Of a stretch of 64,000 bases of DNA, positions 61,808 to 64,000 are shown in pieces; position 1 is the stretch's first letter, and every line of letters starts with the position of its first letter. Source of the DNA: G963662985 sp963662985 (lineage in GTDB: Bacteria > Chloroflexota > Anaerolineae > Anaerolineales > UBA11579); contig OY760066.1 of NCBI GenBank assembly GCA_963662985.1, forward strand, positions 496,001-560,000, given 5' to 3'. Below the pieces are notes generated by a model, which worked only from the letters and a program-made list of their open reading frames with translations, was not told the DNA's origin and did no database searches. The position numbers and the translations under genes are program-made.

Positions 61808-62225
61808 GATGATATGCTTAGCATTTTAGTTCGCTAATTTGATAATAGATATTATTTAATAAAAAATTATAACAAATTCATTATAACATTTTATAAATGC
61901 TAAATCAATATTCCCAAATCTAACTGTGCTCAGTAGTTGGTTAGTGTATGAAGTCAGACCCTAATGGACAAAATGGAAGAAAAAAGAATGGAGTGGTAAG
62001 TAACCCCTAAAATTATTCAAAGTATATGTGGAAAATTATGTGACCTGGCCCCCTTCTTTGTACCACTTCCTATGTTATTTCAACCTGAGAAAAGCGGCAT
62101 TATCAATCCCTGCCGACCAGTGATAACTTGATTTATCACAGGTATACAATAGTTCCCTGATTTCTTCTAATAAATGATCAAAATAATCTTTATTTAAAAA
62201 GGAACCGTTTTTCATTCTTTTTTGA
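61808..62225. other. Gap between the MFS gene and the IS element
   Basis: AT-rich and mostly featureless. It contains a 47-codon reading frame (see next entry) and no clear promoter for the minus-strand MFS gene. Confidence 0.4.
62075..62215 (-). pseudogene. Short reading frame, possible remnant of a RhuM-like gene
   Basis: Forty-six residues start MKNGSFLNKDYFDHLLEEIRE. The segment YFDHLLEEIRE recalls the C-terminal YFdeLLerIReIR region of RhuM-type proteins, but the rest does not match. It lies against the left inverted repeat of the IS element, so it may be the tail of a gene cut by the insertion. Weak call. Confidence 0.25.
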
Positions 62226-62249
62226 CTTGGATTCAAGTCTCAAGTGCAA
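62226..62249 (+). repeat. IS30 left inverted repeat
   Basis: It begins CTTGGATTCAAGTCTC and pairs with the inverted copy at the other end. The transposase stop codon lies inside it. Confidence 0.8.
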
Positions 62250-63185
62250 CAGACTGATGCTGAAAGAATACTTCATGGGGAGTGCGATAGTCAAGTCTTT
62301 TGCGAGGTCGATGGTTTAGTCGATGCATGATGAAACTAATTTCATCATCAGTGACATTATCCAAGCGCCTATGTTTAGGTAAATATTGTCTGATCAATCC
62401 ATTTGTATTTTCGTTAGTACCTCGTTCCCATGAAGCATAAGGATGAGCTAAATAAACATCAATTTTTGCTTTTTCTTTTATATCTTCATGCTTTGCAAAT
62501 TCTTTCCCATTATCTACTGTGAGTGTTTCCACATGCGGCACAGAATTGAGTAAAACAACTGCCATGTCTGACGCTAGTTGGGCTTCTCTTTTATTGAGCT
62601 ACCCCATTAGGGTATAGCTAGATTTCCGATCTACTAGGGTTAAGATTGCTCCCTTATGCTTGTTTCCAACGATTGTGTCACCATCCCAGTCACCGAGCCG
62701 TTCCCGCTTCTCTACTTCCTCTGGTCGCTTCTCTATACTGACTGCATTAGGTATTTTTCCTCTTCGATCATAGCTTCCTGTGCGTTTTCGATACTTTTTT
62801 TGACATCTTAAGCGCATATGTAAGGTACCACCATTTCGTTTATCTGCATAAATATACTGATAAATCCTTTCATGGCTAATCTTGATCTTCTTTTTTTTCA
62901 GATCATTTGATATTTGCTCTGGGCTCATATCAAATACTAATCTCTTGTTGACTTCTTCCCATTCTTCCGCTTTGATTCTGTTGATATTTCTTTTATCCTC
63001 CCAACTGCCATTTCTTGTGCTTGTTTGGGTCGATATCCTTTTTTGCCTTTGTTTCGTTTTATTTCCCGATTTATTGTTGATCGATGCACTCCTAAGAATT
63101 TTGCTATTTTTGCTTCTGTTATTCCTATTTTCAATAATGTATATATCTGGTATCTTTGTTCTTGAGCGAGTTGTTTGTAGGTCAA
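62233..63185 (-). pseudogene. IS30-family transposase, frameshifted and with an amber stop
   Basis: Three pieces together make a DDE transposase of about 315 residues. The N-terminal HTH lies at 63185 to about 63005 (LAQEQRYQIYTLLKIGITEAKIAKFLGV...HRSTINREI). The middle piece (to 62602) contains DWDGDTIVG with the first Asp. The C-terminal piece (62598-62233) has TVDNGKEFA and GTNENTNG with the second Asp and the Glu. Between the first two pieces the frame changes near 63005: the reading continues in another frame as EDKRNINRIKAEEW and MSPEQIS. Between the last two the frame is the same but TAG at 62601-62599 interrupts it. Confidence 0.88.
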
Positions 63186-63258
63186 TTTTTTCTCCTTTGA
63201 CTTTGTGGGTTATGGAGAATTAACATACATCTTTTCGCTTTTTGCTTTCCTATTTTTA

Positions 63259-63282
63259 TTGTACTTGAAACTTGAATTTAAG
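63259..63282 (-). repeat. IS30 right inverted repeat
   Basis: Its reverse complement begins CTTAAATTCAAGTTTC, matching the left repeat. The transposase start lies 73 bases inside. Confidence 0.8.
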
Positions 63283-63365
63283 AATCATTATTTTAGGTTT
63301 TTAAAACATAAAGAGTAATGAAAAAAACCTAAATGAGTTGTTATAATTTAATCATAAAAACTTAA

Positions 63366-63746
63366 TCATTTATTGTGTAATCGAAGCCAAGAAACAATTT
63401 GACCAATTTTTAATTCAGATTTCGCGATAGCTAAGCCTAAATCAACAATATCTTGATTTGAAGCCTTAAGAACAGTGTCATTTATCTCTAAAAAAAGTAC
63501 CATAACAGCAATTCCTGTTCTTTTATTACCATCAATAAATGGGTGATTATTAATTAAAGATTCAGCTAATGCTGCAGCTTTTTCAATATCTGTTGGATAT
63601 AACTCTTCATTATCAAAAGTAGATCTAGGTCTGCCTAATGCTGATTGCAATAACTTAAGATCCCGAATTCCGTGAGAGCCACCAGTTTGATCAATTATTC
63701 GTGTATGTATAAAAAGTACTTGTTGAATTGTTAGAAAATTTGTCAT
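63366..63746 (-). CDS. Doc/Fic-type toxin
   Basis: This 126-residue death-on-curing toxin has the Fic motif HPFIDGNKR (His68-Arg76). It is close to Doc in size and layout (N-terminal IRDLKLLQSALGRP, as in the Doc family). Doc proteins phosphorylate EF-Tu and stop translation. The start overlaps the antitoxin stop (ATGA at 63746), as is usual for such pairs. Confidence 0.88.
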   Translation of the reverse strand: MTNFLTIQQVLFIHTRIIDQTGGSHGIRDLKLLQSALGRPRSTFDNEELYPTDIEKAAALAESLINNHPFIDGNKRTGIAVMVLFLEINDTVLKASNQDIVDLGLAIAKSELKIGQIVSWLRLHNK

Positions 63747-63988
63747 TTAGCAAGTTCTTCTAAAGCAGGACGATACTTATCGATAAATCTATCGATTTGA
63801 TCACTGAACTCTGGTGTGATACCATGTTGAGATAAATTATGATTTACTGGAGTTAGAATTAATTTTTTTTCTTTTTCATTTACTTCAATATTTACATCTG
63901 AGCCTTCAGAAATGTTTAAAGTTGATAGAAATTCTTTGGGCAATGACACAACAACACTATTTCCAGTTTTAAATATCTTTCTTAACAT
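63743..63988 (-). CDS. AbrB/MazE-type antitoxin
   Basis: This 81-residue protein has the swapped-hairpin DNA-binding fold at residues 1-45 (LRKIFKTGNSVVVSLPKEFL). The C-terminal tail (about 50-81) presumably binds and blocks the Doc toxin. AAAGGA lies just before the start. Antitoxins of this fold usually repress their own promoter, which lies beyond the right edge of the window. Confidence 0.85.
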   Translation of the reverse strand: MLRKIFKTGNSVVVSLPKEFLSTLNISEGSDVNIEVNEKEKKLILTPVNHNLSQHGITPEFSDQIDRFIDKYRPALEELAK

Positions 63989-64000
63989 ATCAGATCCTTT

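Larger units (their letters stand above)
62226..63282 (-). mobile_element. IS30-family insertion sequence (decayed)
   Basis: The 1057-base element has 24-base terminal inverted repeats at 62226-62249 and 63259-63282; 20 of 24 positions agree by eye (core ATTCAAGT and TCAAGT). Size and gene layout fit IS30. Its transposase carries a frameshift and a nonsense codon, so it cannot move itself. Confidence 0.85.

Noticed and set aside
62599..62601. Programmed recoding of the IS30 transposase
   Set aside because: The interruption is a plain in-frame TAG without slippery sequence, and a second unrelated frameshift exists. Decay is the simpler reading.
1..64000. CRISPR arrays, rRNA genes, prophage structural genes
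   Set aside because: No regularly spaced repeats, rRNA-like stretches or capsid/tail/terminase-like proteins were seen.

Overview
The window is AT-rich (roughly 40% G+C by eye) and densely packed with genes. It looks like part of the chromosome of a fermentative anaerobe, most likely a Chloroflexota bacterium of the Anaerolineae type. This placement is an inference. It rests on the long MalT-type LuxR regulator, the NBR1-Ig lipoprotein behind a Thr/Pro-rich linker, several CUT1 sugar transporters without their own ATPase, and oxygen-sensitive tungsten and Fe-S enzymes. No ribosomal gene is present to confirm it.

Left part (1-16300). Two minus-strand signalling genes are followed by a CUT1 sugar transporter (binding protein plus two permeases). 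After it come a SIS-domain sugar-phosphate isomerase, a HAD phosphatase and a distant deoxyhypusine-synthase-like protein. Next is a BMP-type (nucleoside/nucleobase) ABC transporter followed directly by the Mo and 2Fe-2S subunits of a xanthine-dehydrogenase-family enzyme and a cytosine-deaminase-like amidohydrolase. Together these form an uptake-and-oxidation module for N-heterocycles. Its long leader carries operator-like repeats and an intrinsic terminator.

Middle part (16300-32700). A Fur-family regulator heads an ECF-type nickel/cobalt importer (lipoprotein, NikL-like, NikM, NikQ, NikO) behind a fully consensus promoter. Then follow an NBR1-domain lipoprotein, an ABC-2 exporter, oligoendopeptidase F (minus strand), and a TetR-controlled operon with an FGGY kinase, an aminomutase-like aminotransferase, an unusual class II aldolase and a GtrA membrane protein. 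A DUF6530 protein closes this part.

Alpha-glucan regions (32700-40700 and 49700-56200). A ROK repressor, a second CUT1 transporter, GH15 and GH31 glucosidases form one operon. A secreted two-CBM41 pullulanase and a MalT-like activator lie about 9 kb downstream. Together they suggest breakdown of starch or pullulan outside the cell and of oligosaccharides inside it.

Redox region (40700-48300). A tungsten-type aldehyde:ferredoxin oxidoreductase is followed by a 4-cluster ferredoxin, an HdrA-MvhD fusion, HdrC, HdrB and a polyferredoxin. This looks like a soluble electron-bifurcating or confurcating aldehyde oxidoreductase complex without hydrogenase or NADH-module genes. It is the most interesting system in the window.

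Right end (56200-64000). Assorted genes (DUF4386, serine hydrolase, diguanylate cyclase) lead to the orphan 3' half of a tRNA-Arg with its own terminator, which looks like a recombinase attachment site. Beyond it are an MFS transporter, a decayed IS30-family element with recognisable terminal inverted repeats, and an AbrB/Doc toxin-antitoxin pair. This is a mobile or scarred region.
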